A program made the translations under genes and the position numbers. Under the pieces are notes generated by a model that did not search any database, was not told the origin of the DNA, and saw only the letters and a program-made list of their open reading frames with translations. From Flavobacterium sp. W4I14 (GTDB lineage: Bacteria; Bacteroidota; Bacteroidia; Sphingobacteriales; Sphingobacteriaceae), in NCBI GenBank assembly GCA_030817875.1, contig JAUSZU010000001.1, positions 930,001-994,000 of the forward strand: 64,000 nucleotides of DNA. Reading direction: 5' to 3'. Positions 1 to 11,200 of the stretch are shown in pieces. Every line of letters starts with the position of its first letter. The first letter of the stretch is position 1.

Positions 1-1
1 G

Positions 2-2146
2 GCCAGCCCTGCCGATGATATCAAGATCTTTAATTCGGCCGAGTATGCAGCCGTTCAGAATAACCAGTTTACCAATTATCAGGATCTGTTGCTCCACGAT
101 GGTAGCCAACAGGATTACCAGCTCGGTGTTAGGGCCGGAACCGAAAAAACCAAAGCCTACTTTTCGCTCGATTATTTAAATGAAAAAGGACTCCTTAAAA
201 ACGACAGATCGGCACGTTACTCGGCGCGGTTAAACCTCGATCAGAACATCGGAAAGTATTTCACAACGGGAATGCAGGCACAGTTTACCCATTACGAGAT
301 AGATAACCGAAGGGATCCCTTAAACCAGGCCAACAAAATATCGCCTTTGGGAGATGCTTTCGACACGCAGGGCAATTTTATTGTCTATCCGCTTGCAGGA
401 ACCTCTGTGAATCCCCTTGCAGATGAGCAGCCTGACGTATATTCTGGAAAATCGATCATCAACCGTACCCTCTTGTCTGCTTATATGGAGTTAAAACCGA
501 TAAAAGGGCTTGTAATCAGGTCGAATCTGGGCGCAAACCTGAATACCGACAGAACAGGAACATTTTCCGATCGGTATTCGATTGACAGGAATGGCTCAGT
601 TCCAAAAGCCACATATTCGGCTTCGAACAGCCATCTGATCAATATTGAAAATTTTGTAACCTATAACAAAGAAATAAAAGACCACTCTTTTACCCTTACA
701 GGGATTAATAGTATGCTTTTTAATCGATCTGATAATATCGCTGCATCGGGAGAGAACCAATTGCTCAAATCGCAGCTATTTTATGCATTGGGCAATACTC
801 AGAACCAGGCTGTTACTACCGCCTATAATATGAGCAACCTGATTTCTTATGCCGGTAGGATTAATTATGCCTATAAAGGGAAATATCTATTAACCGCCAC
901 CGGACGAACTGATGGCTCTTCTAAACTTGCACAGGCCAATCAATGGGCATTCTTTCCTTCGGCTGCTGTTGCCTGGAGAATCAGCGATGAGCAATTCCTG
1001 AAAGATAGTAAGGTAATCAGCGATCTGAAAGTAAAATACAGCTATGGTATTGCTGGAAGTGATAATATTGGTGCATATTCTACCCAGAGCAGTCTTTCAA
1101 GGATAGCTTTCGGCTACGATGAAACAGCTGTTCCGGCCTATACCTATTCTCCAAGAATCGGAAATGTTGATCTCACCTGGGAAAAGACCAAAACAAGTGA
1201 TTTCGGCCTGGAGATTGGATTGTTCAAAAACAGGATTACGGCAACTTTCGACTATTATGATTCTAAAACTTACGACCTGCTTCTTAACAGAAGTTTGCCT
1301 CCAACCGATGGTGTAACCACAGTAACCCAGAATATCGCCAAAACAAGGAACAAGGGGATTGAGATTTTTATTTCTTCGAAAAACCTGGAGGGCAGGGATT
1401 TCAAATGGTCTACCAACCTTACCTTTAGCAGAAATGTTGAAAAGATAACTGAGCTTGCCGGCGGGGCGCAATCGGATGTGCTCAACTCCTGGTTTGTAGG
1501 CTCACCTGTACAAGCCTTTTACGATTATCAGAAAATCGGGATCTGGCAAACCGGAGAAGAAACAGAAGCTGCGAAATATGGACAGAAGCCGGGCGACATA
1601 CGTGTGGCCGATCTCAATAACGACGGGAAAATAGATGCAACCAATGATAGGAAGATTATTGGTACCAACAGACCAAAATGGAGCGGAGGGCTTGAAAATA
1701 CCTTTAGTTATAAATCATGGGATCTTAATGTTTATATTTTTGCCAGAATTGGACAGACCATTTATCCAGATTTTTTAAGAAGGTATGATCCGCAGGGTGT
1801 TGGCAATAGTACAACTGTTATCAACTACTGGACCCCAGAAAACCCGAGCAACGATTATCCGCGTCCCAATAAAAATATTTCCCTGGCCTCAACGCTTTAT
1901 TCCTCATCCCTTGGTTATGTAGATGGGTCTTATGTAAGGCTGCGTAACATCACCCTGGGTTATACCGTTCCAAAAGAAGTTATCCAGAAGAGTTTTGTTA
2001 AAAGCCTGCGTTTATATGCTACGGCAAGAAACCCCTTCACCTACACCCGCTCGGCATTTTTAAAGGAGTACGACCCTGAAAGGGGCGGATCGGAGAACGC
2101 GCCGATGACCAAACTGTATACTTTCGGACTGAATGCAACTTTTTAG
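2..2146 (+). CDS. SusC/RagA-type TonB-dependent outer-membrane transporter, 5' truncated by window edge
   Basis: The frame is open from base 2, so the gene starts upstream of the window; about 714 C-terminal residues are present. They read as the beta-barrel of a SusC-like transporter: alternating aromatic strands, a segment near ADLNNDGKIDATNDRKIIG typical of SusC extracellular loops, a KYSYGIAGSDNIGAYST strand, and a C-terminal strand ending in LYTFGLNATF with the terminal Phe expected of Bam substrates. The family imports oligosaccharides across the outer membrane with a SusD lid and TonB energy. A susD gene follows 16 bp downstream, and glycosidases follow that, supporting a glycan-uptake role. 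The signal peptide, CarboxypepD-like domain and plug lie outside the window. The ATG at 89 is internal and not a start. Confidence 0.95.
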   Translation, partial: ASPADDIKIFNSAEYAAVQNNQFTNYQDLLLHDGSQQDYQLGVRAGTEKTKAYFSLDYLNEKGLLKNDRSARYSARLNLDQNIGKYFTTGMQAQFTHYEIDNRRDPLNQANKISPLGDAFDTQGNFIVYPLAGTSVNPLADEQPDVYSGKSIINRTLLSAYMELKPIKGLVIRSNLGANLNTDRTGTFSDRYSIDRNGSVPKATYSASNSHLINIENFVTYNKEIKDHSFTLTGINSMLFNRSDNIAASGENQLLKSQLFYALGNTQNQAVTTAYNMSNLISYAGRINYAYKGKYLLTATGRTDGSSKLAQANQWAFFPSAAVAWRISDEQFLKDSKVISDLKVKYSYGIAGSDNIGAYSTQSSLSRIAFGYDETAVPAYTYSPRIGNVDLTWEKTKTSDFGLEIGLFKNRITATFDYYDSKTYDLLLNRSLPPTDGVTTVTQNIAKTRNKGIEIFISSKNLEGRDFKWSTNLTFSRNVEKITELAGGAQSDVLNSWFVGSPVQAFYDYQKIGIWQTGEETEAAKYGQKPGDIRVADLNNDGKIDATNDRKIIGTNRPKWSGGLENTFSYKSWDLNVYIFARIGQTIYPDFLRRYDPQGVGNSTTVINYWTPENPSNDYPRPNKNISLASTLYSSSLGYVDGSYVRLRNITLGYTVPKEVIQKSFVKSLRLYATARNPFTYTRSAFLKEYDPERGGSENAPMTKLYTFGLNATF

Positions 2147-2162
2147 AAAATTAAAGGAAAAC

Positions 2163-3803
2163 ATGATGAAACATAATATATTTAAAGGACTGCTGTTGTT
2201 AAGTGTACTCACATTTACGGCATCCTGCCAGAAATCGTTAAAAGAATACAATCCTTCAGGAATTACTGCCGAAAGCGTTTTCACCACCCCTGAAGGATTT
2301 GAAACATTGGTAAACGCGGCCTATTCCTACCAGCGCTGGTGGTATGGAAAGGAAGAAGGGTTTGGCCTTTCAGAAATGGGAACAGATCTTTGGATGAGCG
2401 GTGCCGGAGATGTGGCAACCGACCTTACCCAGTACATTAACCTTCAGGGAACAAACGGCGCCATTACAACAGAATGGCAACAGCTTTATGCCGCTGTGAA
2501 TCTTTGTAATACAGGGATTAACAGGATTTCCGGCGCTGGTCTGTCCGCTACTGCACGTCCAATAAGGGAGTCGGAACTCAGGTTCTTAAGGGCGTTTTAT
2601 TATTGGCATATTGTGGAAACCTGGGGCGGAGTACATTTTTCGCTTGCAGAAACCCAGGGCGTAATTACCACAGCAAATAAGACGCCTGTTGAAACGTTTA
2701 ACAAGCAGATTATTGATGACCTGCTTTTTGCAGTCGAACGGCTTCCAGTTACAACCACAGATTATGGAAGGGTTACAAAACCTGCCGCCCAGGCATTTTT
2801 GGCCAGGATGTACCTTACCCAGAAAAAATATACTGAGGCAAGGGCAATGGCACTTGCTGTAATTAACGGGGGCTATGGCTTCACCTTGCTGCCTAATTAT
2901 GCCGATCTGTGGAAAATGGCAAATCTTAAGAACAAAGAAGTGGTATATGCGGTAAACTATGCCGTAAATCTTTCCCTGAACGACCTTTCCGATCCGATAT
3001 TGAACCCGCTTGGGCACAGTAGGGGGAGCAATAATGGTCATATGCTTTTCGCCATGAAATACGACGACCAGCCGGGTATGATCAGGGATATTGCCAACGG
3101 ACGGCCGTTTAACAGGTATATGCCTACCAGGTTCCTGCTGGATCTTTATTCTGATAACGATGCGCGGTATGAAGGTTCATTTAAAACAGCATGGTTTGCA
3201 AACGGTACTTCGAGACCTGCTGGTATGGCTATAGGAGATACCGCTGTATTTGCCACAAAAAAGGTATATGCACCTGCAGGCAAGCTTTATAAGATATATG
3301 ACCGGAATGCGGTGTATAATGCAAACGGAACAGTGAAAGACCAATTACATTATGTATCACTCAATAAGTTTGATGATCCCACCAGAACGAGCGCAAATGA
3401 GGCACAGAGTGCAAGGGACAGTTATGTGATCCGCTTTTCTGAGCTTTATCTTATAGCAGCAGAAGCAGAATTCAATCTGGGTAACCCTGGTCAGGCTGCA
3501 ACCTATTTAAATGTTGTGCGTACCAGGGCAGCTAAGACAGGTAAAGTTGCCGAAATGCTGCTTACGGGTAGTCAGATAACCTTAGACTTGATCCTTGATG
3601 AACGGGCAAGGGAATTTGCAGGCGAGCAGCTACGCTGGTTCGATCTCAAGCGGACAGGAAAACTCATTGAACGGGTAAAGGCAGATAACCCGAATGCTGC
3701 GGGGGGCATACAGGACTTTCATCTGGTACGCCCCATCCCAAGAACACAGGTAGATGCGGTAACCAATAAGGACGAATTTAAACAGAACCCTGGTTATCAA
3801 TAA
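2163..3803 (+). CDS. SusD/RagB-family nutrient-binding outer-membrane lipoprotein
   Basis: 546-residue partner of the preceding SusC-like transporter; the family binds glycans at the cell surface and caps the transporter. I place the start at ATG 2163 (a second ATG is at 2166), preceded by AAAGGAAA, rather than the in-frame ATG 2133 that lies inside susC. This yields a clean lipoprotein signal with hydrophobic LLLLSVLTF and lipobox TASC, making Cys22 the lipidated residue. Family features include an N-terminal helical TPR-like part with the FLRAFYYWHIVETWGGVHF segment, and the C-terminal RxxYVIRFSELYLIAAEAEF, LDERAREFAGEQLRWFDLKRTGKL and LVRPIPRTQ motifs. A strong terminator follows, so susCD end a transcription unit. 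Specific substrate cannot be read from the sequence. Confidence 0.95.
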   Translation: MMKHNIFKGLLLLSVLTFTASCQKSLKEYNPSGITAESVFTTPEGFETLVNAAYSYQRWWYGKEEGFGLSEMGTDLWMSGAGDVATDLTQYINLQGTNGAITTEWQQLYAAVNLCNTGINRISGAGLSATARPIRESELRFLRAFYYWHIVETWGGVHFSLAETQGVITTANKTPVETFNKQIIDDLLFAVERLPVTTTDYGRVTKPAAQAFLARMYLTQKKYTEARAMALAVINGGYGFTLLPNYADLWKMANLKNKEVVYAVNYAVNLSLNDLSDPILNPLGHSRGSNNGHMLFAMKYDDQPGMIRDIANGRPFNRYMPTRFLLDLYSDNDARYEGSFKTAWFANGTSRPAGMAIGDTAVFATKKVYAPAGKLYKIYDRNAVYNANGTVKDQLHYVSLNKFDDPTRTSANEAQSARDSYVIRFSELYLIAAEAEFNLGNPGQAATYLNVVRTRAAKTGKVAEMLLTGSQITLDLILDERAREFAGEQLRWFDLKRTGKLIERVKADNPNAAGGIQDFHLVRPIPRTQVDAVTNKDEFKQNPGYQ

Positions 3804-3855
3804 GTTTTTCCAGAACATCCGTTTTGAAACTTTTACCTCTTTGGATCTATAGTAA

Positions 3856-3890
3856 AAAATGCCGCTTTCAAGCGGCATTTTTGTTGTTTT
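3856..3890 (+). terminator. Rho-independent terminator after susCD
   Basis: Perfect 12-bp arms (AAAATGCCGCTT and AAGCGGCATTTT) at 3856-3867 and 3870-3881, followed by a T-rich tract to 3890. It sits 53 bp after the susD stop. Confidence 0.85.
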
Positions 3891-4097
3891 CTTTCTTATC
3901 GTTCATTCATTGAAAGATCGATAGGGTGTTGTTGGCCAAGCCAATTCATTTGGTTCCTTTTTTTCAATGCTGAACAAATCAAAAAATGCAATAGCTAAAG
4001 GCGTCGGTTAATCTAGCGATATAGGAGACACGCTGTTGAAGAAATTTATCGGTTTACAAATTGTATTCTGCCAGGAAAAACCTTACTTTGGGGATAT

Positions 4098-5207
4098 ATG
4101 AAAAACGCTTTTCTGCTCTTGCTTCTTGGGATATTTATTAATACTAAATCCCTTGCGCAACAATATGTAATCAATGCTCAAATTACTGGTTTTGAAGATG
4201 GTACAAAATTTTATTTAAACGATGTTATCCTTGATACTAATATTGATAGTGCAGTAATCGAGAACAATTTTTTAAGTTTTAAAGGAAAACTCAGGGCAGC
4301 ACCCCAATCTTTATGGGTTGCCACAAATGCCGGACAAAAGTTTTATTACTTCACATTGTTGATGGGAAATGAAAGGATCAATGTAAAAGGAGATATCAAG
4401 GATTTTCCTTTTGATCTGAAAATAACGGGTTCAAAAGCTCAGGACATGCACAACAAAATGATCGACCTGACCAAAGAAGGTTATAAGAAGCGGAGCAAAC
4501 TGGTAGCGGAATACCAGGCCTTGACTGGGGATAGCGCGAAATTAAAAGGTAAGGCAATATGGAAGGTTATTGCCAGGCTGGATAGTTTGGATATGCTCAC
4601 CAGAATGGATTTTGTGAAACAGAACCTGAACAGTTATGAAGCACTCGACGCCCTGTTCTACCTTAAAAGAGACTTTCCAAAGGACACCATCAGTAAATTT
4701 TATAACGCACTGAATTCAACGTTCAAAAACACCTCTTATGCAAAGCGTATCAAAACTTTTTTAACCGTGGGCGATGCGCTTGAAGTAGGGGATGTTTATG
4801 CAGACTTTAATGGTTTTGATAGGGATGGAAAGCGCCATACTTTATCGGAAATAAAAGACAAATATGTATTGCTTGATTTTTCATCCACCTACTGCGGCCC
4901 TTGTATAGAATCAGTTCCCGAATTAAAGAAAATCTCACAGGCATACCGTCAGGAGCTGGCCATAGTTTCATTTTCAGGCGACGCGGGCAAAGAAACCTGG
5001 TTAAAGGGCGTAAATAGAGACCAGCCGCAATGGTTAAGTCTTTGGGGTGGGAAAGGATTTTATGGGGAAACAACCATTAAGTACGGTATTACAGGCTATC
5101 CAACATTTGTACTTATTAATCCCAAAGGAAAAATTGTATCCAAATGGTCGGGATATTATGATGGTGCTGTACTGAAGGAAGTTCAGAATCAACTCGCCAA
5201 AAAATAA
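4098..5207 (+). CDS. Periplasmic TlpA-like thioredoxin-fold protein (DUF4369-like N-terminus)
   Basis: 369 residues with a Sec signal peptide (MKNAFLLLLLGIFINTKSLAQ). The first ~110 residues after the signal resemble the DUF4369 sandwich common in Bacteroidota (INAQITGFEDGTKFYLND). The C-terminal ~140 residues form an AhpC/TSA-Redoxin domain with FSSTYCGPC: Cys266 and Cys269 are a CGPC redox pair. cis-Pro is in ITGYPTFVLINPKGKI. Members reduce or isomerise disulfides in the periplasm. Such genes are frequent next to susCD operons, but whether this one serves the glycan system is inference. It has its own promoter region after the susCD terminator. No RBS stands out before ATG 4098. Confidence 0.9.
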   Translation: MKNAFLLLLLGIFINTKSLAQQYVINAQITGFEDGTKFYLNDVILDTNIDSAVIENNFLSFKGKLRAAPQSLWVATNAGQKFYYFTLLMGNERINVKGDIKDFPFDLKITGSKAQDMHNKMIDLTKEGYKKRSKLVAEYQALTGDSAKLKGKAIWKVIARLDSLDMLTRMDFVKQNLNSYEALDALFYLKRDFPKDTISKFYNALNSTFKNTSYAKRIKTFLTVGDALEVGDVYADFNGFDRDGKRHTLSEIKDKYVLLDFSSTYCGPCIESVPELKKISQAYRQELAIVSFSGDAGKETWLKGVNRDQPQWLSLWGGKGFYGETTIKYGITGYPTFVLINPKGKIVSKWSGYYDGAVLKEVQNQLAKK

Positions 5208-5397
5208 TAAGACATATCAAATCTGCTTATCGCAAATAAGTTTTGCTGGTGCCAAGGAAAGATATGCTAACGATGAGTTAGATCAAAAGAGTCACATTTT
5301 TCTTTTCCTACATCACTGATATAGCCGAACTGTGGTTGAATAATAATCGTTATTTTAACGTTTGTTTTTTATATTTGATTACACCAAATATATAGCC

Positions 5398-7836
5398 ATG
5401 TCTTTTTTCAAATCTTCGATCCTTTTAATATTATTTATAGCAGTTGGGCCTTTGGCTTTAGTTGCGCAAGAGGCAGTACAGCGTAAACAGCTCTTTGATT
5501 ATGACTGGAAATTTAACCTGGGAGATGTTAAGGGCGGAAGCAATTTTGAATTTGATGATCAGCATTGGAGAACCCTCGATCTGCCGCACGATTGGAGCAT
5601 TGAAGGGAAGGTTAGTCCGAAAAATCCAACTGGTGGAGATGGAGGGTTTTTTCCATCGGGAACAGGCTGGTATAGAAAGAAATTTGTGGTGCCGGCTAAC
5701 TGGAAGGGAAGGCTTATTTCCATAAGCTTTGAGGGAGTTTACATGAATTCGGAAGTTTTTATCAATGGGAAATCCCTGGGCACCTATCCTTATGGGTATT
5801 CTGCATTTACTTACGATCTTAGTCCATACCTTAATTTTGGGAAACAAAATGTAATTGCGGTTAGGGTGGATAATTCAAAACAGAAAAACAGCCGTTGGTA
5901 TAGCGGCTCGGGTATCTACCGCCATGTGTGGCTGGTGGTAACTGGGCAGGTTCATATTCCCAATTGGGGAGTAGGAATTTCTACGCCAGAAGTTGCCGAA
6001 AAAAGAGCCACTGTAAAGATTAAAACAAGGGTTAAGAACGAAACTGCATTACCCAAAACGGTTACGGTTCAGACCAATCTCCTTGACCCAGGACTGAAAA
6101 AGTCAGGTTCAATGCAAACCCAGATCAGGTTAGATGCGCATAGTGAAAAGGAGGTAATACAGGATATACAGGTAGAAAAACCACTTTTATGGTCGCCAAA
6201 AAAACCGAACCTATACCGGGCTCAAATTAATATTATATCCAATAAAAAGGTGATTGATGGCAACCAGACAGATTTTGGGATCCGTTCTTTAAGATTTACG
6301 ACTGAGAATGGTTTTCAGCTAAATGGACAGACACTTAAACTCAATGGCGGCTGTGTGCACCATGATAACGGCTGTTTAGGCGCCGCTGCTTTTGACCGAG
6401 CCGAGCAACGCCGGGTTGAGCTACTGAAAGCAGCAGGGTTTAATGCCATAAGAACTGCTCATAATCTCCCTTCTGAAGCCTTTTTAGATGCATGCGACCG
6501 CTTAGGGATGCTGGTTATCGATGAAGCATTTGATGGTTGGAAAACCGCCAAAAATAAATATGACTATGCCATGTATTTTGACGATTGGTGGAAAAAAGAC
6601 ATCAATGCAATGGTACTAAGGGACAGAAATCATCCCTCGATAATCATGTGGAGCATAGGGAATGAAATCATAGAACGGAAGGAACCACAGGCGGTACAAA
6701 CCGCAAAAATGTTGGTAAACGCTGTTCATGAAATTGATTCTACCCGTCCTGTAACCTCAGCAATGACCACCTGGGATAAGGATTGGGAGATATTTGATCC
6801 ATTAATGGTGCAGCATGATGTTGCAGGCTATAATTATCAGTTGCACAGGGCTGTAGCAGATCATGAAAGGGTGCCTTCCAGGATCATTGTTCAAACAGAA
6901 TCTTATCCCAGAGATGCTTTTGCCAATTGGAAACTTGTAAATAACAATAGCTATATCATCGGAGACTTTGTTTGGACAGCACTCGACTACCTTGGCGAAT
7001 CGGGCATAGGCCGTTATTATTATTCGGGTGAGATACCTGGTGAGCATTGGGAGAATACTTTTTTTCCATGGCATGGTGCTTACTGTGGCGATATTGACCT
7101 GACCGGATGGCGGAAACCCATTTCCCATTACCGGAGCATACTGTATAATGATAACGAAAAACTCTATATGGCCGTCCGTGAACCAGCCCCGGAACCGTTA
7201 GAAATCAAAGAAACATTGTGGTCGGTATGGCCAACCTGGGAAAGCTGGACCTGGCCTGGTTTTGAAGGGAGACCCGTTCAGGTTGAGGTTTATTCCAAAT
7301 ATCCTATGGTTCGTTTATACCTTAATAAAAAACTGATAGGAGCGCAGGAAACCAGCATAGCCCAGGAGTTTAAGGCTGTTTTTACCGTTCCCTACGCTGC
7401 TGGAGAATTGCTTGCTGTTGGCGTTCAGGATAATAAAGAAATGGAAAAAACCATACTCAAAACCTCGGCAAATACGGCCAGGGTGAAGCTCAGGGCAGAT
7501 CGCGGTGAAATCAGTGCAAATGGACAAGATTTGGTATTTGTAACTGTTGAACTGACTGATAAAAACGGTGTGGTGCAGCCAAATTCAGAAAACAGGGTAA
7601 ATTTTGATATTGAGGGGCCAGGGAAGATTATTGGAGTAGACAATGCGAACCTGAAAGATGTAGATCCCTATATTTTCAACTCACGCAAGGCATGGAAAGG
7701 GCGGGCGCTGGTGGTCATCAAAAGTACCAAAAACACTGGAACGATAAAGTTGAAGGCAAGTTCTCCGGGCCTGACTGAGGCTGTGGTTGTAGTCCGCTCA
7801 TCTCCCGAAGCAATTCAGCATACACTTCGTTATTAG
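5398..7836 (+). CDS. Glycoside hydrolase family 2 (beta-galactosidase-like), exported
   Basis: 812 residues from ATG 5398; the frame extends upstream but only through a TTG, and the ATG gives a proper signal peptide (FFKSSILLILFIAVGPLALVAQ). Order: N-terminal sugar-binding jelly roll (about 35-190, with LPHDWSIEG and SGIYRHVWL), Ig-like domain (about 195-305), TIM barrel (about 310-600), then Ig-like/DUF4982-type and a further beta-sandwich resembling bacterial Ig-like domains. The catalytic acid/base is Glu423 in WSIGNEI and the nucleophile is probably Glu501 in VQTESYP. DFVWTALDYLGESGIG is typical of the long GH2 beta-galactosidases of Bacteroidota. It would remove terminal beta-galactosyl (or related) residues in the periplasm. 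Beta-glucuronidase or beta-mannosidase activity is less likely but not excluded. Confidence 0.9.
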   Translation: MSFFKSSILLILFIAVGPLALVAQEAVQRKQLFDYDWKFNLGDVKGGSNFEFDDQHWRTLDLPHDWSIEGKVSPKNPTGGDGGFFPSGTGWYRKKFVVPANWKGRLISISFEGVYMNSEVFINGKSLGTYPYGYSAFTYDLSPYLNFGKQNVIAVRVDNSKQKNSRWYSGSGIYRHVWLVVTGQVHIPNWGVGISTPEVAEKRATVKIKTRVKNETALPKTVTVQTNLLDPGLKKSGSMQTQIRLDAHSEKEVIQDIQVEKPLLWSPKKPNLYRAQINIISNKKVIDGNQTDFGIRSLRFTTENGFQLNGQTLKLNGGCVHHDNGCLGAAAFDRAEQRRVELLKAAGFNAIRTAHNLPSEAFLDACDRLGMLVIDEAFDGWKTAKNKYDYAMYFDDWWKKDINAMVLRDRNHPSIIMWSIGNEIIERKEPQAVQTAKMLVNAVHEIDSTRPVTSAMTTWDKDWEIFDPLMVQHDVAGYNYQLHRAVADHERVPSRIIVQTESYPRDAFANWKLVNNNSYIIGDFVWTALDYLGESGIGRYYYSGEIPGEHWENTFFPWHGAYCGDIDLTGWRKPISHYRSILYNDNEKLYMAVREPAPEPLEIKETLWSVWPTWESWTWPGFEGRPVQVEVYSKYPMVRLYLNKKLIGAQETSIAQEFKAVFTVPYAAGELLAVGVQDNKEMEKTILKTSANTARVKLRADRGEISANGQDLVFVTVELTDKNGVVQPNSENRVNFDIEGPGKIIGVDNANLKDVDPYIFNSRKAWKGRALVVIKSTKNTGTIKLKASSPGLTEAVVVVRSSPEAIQHTLRY

Positions 7837-8222
7837 CTATGATTTAAATGGTAATCAAATTATTATATTGATTTGCTGATTAAGGTATTGTGGTGAGGAT
7901 AGATAAGGAGTGCTGGTGCTAAATAAAGCTTTTAACACCAGGCCATTAATCAAGTACGTCGCTACGTCTTACGCTTTCGGTTTTATATAGTGTTAAATGC
8001 ATGCATATCAGATGCTTTTTAACCATGGGGCCGACACAAGGCGCTTATTTGATTAGGCATCAGCCGGTTTTTTTATTCGTCTGCTTCCATGTCCCCATGA
8101 GGGACTATCACTATTTTCTTAACAGATTGGATCGGTTAGCGGTTCCCCTGCATAATGGAGCATGGTATGTGGAGGGTAATCTCCACCTATGGCGCCATTC
8201 TTCAGCTATTAGCGCAACATGC
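7837..8222. other. Convergent intergenic region, no gene seen
   Basis: 386 bp between two genes whose 3' ends face each other. No strong terminator hairpin or tRNA was found. A 76-codon frame at 8001-8231 has no recognisable features and runs into the 3' end of the opposite gene; I do not support it. Confidence 0.5.
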
Positions 8223-11200
8223 CTATTTTAAAGTAACATCAAGGTAAACAGAATGACGCCCGTATGTTTCGTAAAATGGTTTGAAAACCACATCATCAAT
8301 GCTGAACTGTAAAGATTGTGGGTCACCCTTGATTGATTTGCCGATATCTTGGGCATTCAAGGTTACCATACGCCATTCTTTTCTGGCCTCTGGTTCCTGC
8401 GCTGCCAACAATATTGGTCCGTAAAACAGACTCGCTATATTTTGCTGATCCATAACCGGATCCAGGTGGAATTGAAACGGCATCTTTAAATCTACAATAT
8501 CGCCGTTTTTCCAGCTACGGCTTATCTTTAGGTAACTACCTGGAACGGCCTGAAACTTTTGTTCTTTCCCGTTGATCTTTACAAAGAATCCTTTGGTAGC
8601 CCAGCCCGGTACACGCACATGGAGATCAAATTTTCCACTGCCCTTAATCGTAAGGCGGGTGTGGTCTTCTTTTGGAAAATTTGTTGACTGTTCTACCGTT
8701 ATCTGGCGTTCCGTCCATTTTAGTGTTGAGGGAATGTACAGGTTCACATAAAGCGCCTGGTTATCTTTACTTTTAAAGTAAATTGAATTTTGTAGTTTGG
8801 TGCTGCTCTCTATTGCAGTGCCGTTACAGCAGGTAAAGCCCGTCATATCCGCATTGCCAAATTGTTTAACGGATCCTGGTCTGAGTGGTACATGATAGGT
8901 ATTGGCAGGACTGTTCTCGGCAACAGATGCCAGAATATGATTGTACAAGCCACGTTCATAATAATCCATCAGCTCTGCCCGCTGATCGAATAGAAATAGG
9001 TCTCCGGTCAGTTTTAGCATATTGTAAGTGGCGCAGGTTTCATTCTGCCCTCCTTCAGAGAAGCCGTTTTCGTACAAGGTAGCTGGCTGCGCAATAAAAC
9101 ACTCCGCATTGGCAGGGTTACGGGCACCTGCAACTCCTCCGATACTGTACATGTAATCGTCTACCATTTTGTGCCAGAAGTTATCCGCTATATTATAATA
9201 TTCAGGTTTATTGGATACCCGGTACATTTCGATACTTCCTACAATTTGGGGTATGTGCTGATTGGCATGTAGTCCACGGAAAATATCTACGTTTTTGGCC
9301 AGTCCATGCGAATGTGCTGTATCGCCAAAGAAAACCTTTATATTATCAAACAATTGTGCGGTTTTGAGGTATTTCGGATCATTTGTAATCTGGTATAAGC
9401 GGGCCATTACATCATTCATGCCGCCGTACTCTCCGGCAATGTAAGTATTCCACATCCTGATGAGCGTTTCCTGAGGCAGCTGGCTTAATCGGGTATACAC
9501 CCAGTCGCTCATGTTAGTAGCTATTTTAAGTGATTTTTTATTGCCACTTACTTCATATACATCTATCAATCCAGCCAAAATTTTATGCAAGGTATAATAT
9601 GGGGCCCAAACCTGGTTCTTCTGTCCTCCATATTTAGCTCCGTTTTCCAACATGATAAACTGATCGGGAGGGTAGGCGCTAATGAATCCTTTTCCCCAGT
9701 TCCAATAATCGGTGCGGATGCCCGATGCACTAAGGTCAGAATCATAATCTGATTTGCCGGGACCATGCGGCACAGCACCCGGATCTGATACAGCGGTAGA
9801 ATCTGAATTTTTGGGTTTCCCGGATAATTGCGATAGTTCATAGAGTGTATTGATCATATACTCCATTTTTTTTGAAAAATTGGCCTGCAGTGCCTTGTCA
9901 TATCCGGTGCCGGCATAGGCCTGGGCAATTGCCGAAAGGTAGTGGCCTGTGGCATGCCCCCTTAGTTTGGTATCTTCACTGTCCCATACCCCCAAAGGTT
10001 TTGCTCCTTCGGGTTGTTTCTGGCCAAAAGCATGGCGGAACATGTAGAGGAAGGAGTTGGGATCGGTTTTAGCTAATGTTTTAATAAACTTATCGCGGTT
10101 TTCGATAAATTTGGTTGCATGGCCATGAATGTCGCTCTGCAGAGAAACCCTGTTTAAAGCAAATGGCTCAAGCTTTAAAGCCGGCGCAGCTGATTTTTTA
10201 AGCGCTTTTACGGTTACAAATGCCTTAGGTTGAAAAGCCGTTCCTGCAACACGCCCGGTAACGGAATAACTTCCGGGTTTCAAAACCCCGCTATTATCGG
10301 TCGGAGAAGGCCACAGTACACGTACTTTTGGACCTTTCATCTTATTTTGGTAGGTGCCCGGTACATAACTGGGTAATCGTGGTAAATTTCCTACTTCTGT
10401 TTCCACCTGAATATCTGATACATGGGCTAAATAAGTATTGTAAAGCTGTGGAGTGCCTGAAGGAAACTTTGGGAGATCATCTTCACGCTTACCTACATTT
10501 ACAGCACTTTCTTGAGTACCTCTTTGGGCATTGCGATAAATTCCGGCAATCTGTCCTGCACTTAACGGAACCCGATAAATACGGAAATCATGTATCATGG
10601 CATTCAGATAAGGATCTCCCGGTACTAGCGATTTTCCGATATACAACAGGTTTTTTACCCCTGATTGCTGATCGAATACCGTTGCTAACTCCAGGGAGAT
10701 ATGCTTAACTTCGGCCACAGGCTTGCTATTCACATAGGTTACGATAGATTTTGATGGAATATCCATCACAATGGTAATATAGATCCATTTATTCAGTTCT
10801 AAAGCGGGCGAAACCGCTCCATTTTTATTGTTTTCCTTTGCCGTGATCAATGTCTGGAAACCATCCTGCGCATTTGTTCCAACAGGGGCCGCAAAAAAAT
10901 GTTTGGTTACGTCCTTCCCGAAATCAAAAAACCGCTGGCCAGGCTGCTTGGAACGGAGGTATATCCATCCTGATATGCTGAGCGATTCTATATCTGTTAA
11001 TGCTTCTCCTGGAATAGTAATAAAGGAATTGTTATCCCCAGAGAGCGACAAAACCTTCCCAAATCGGCTGTCATTGATAAATTTAACCCCTTCGCCCTGA
11101 AATTTTGCATGAAAATTATTTCGGGACCAGTCTTTGGCATCTCCATTAAAGATATAACGCGCACTCATTCCTGTTTCACCGATTCCGTCTAATATCTGGT

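Noticed and set aside
818..827. CRISPR arrays, intact tRNA or rRNA genes
   Set aside because: None found anywhere in the window; the only RNA-gene trace is the tRNA/tmRNA 3' end at 30451-30472. (Coordinates here are nominal.)
8001..8231. 76-codon frame overlapping the GH127 gene end
   Set aside because: No signal, motif or plausible RBS; overlaps a real gene on the other strand.
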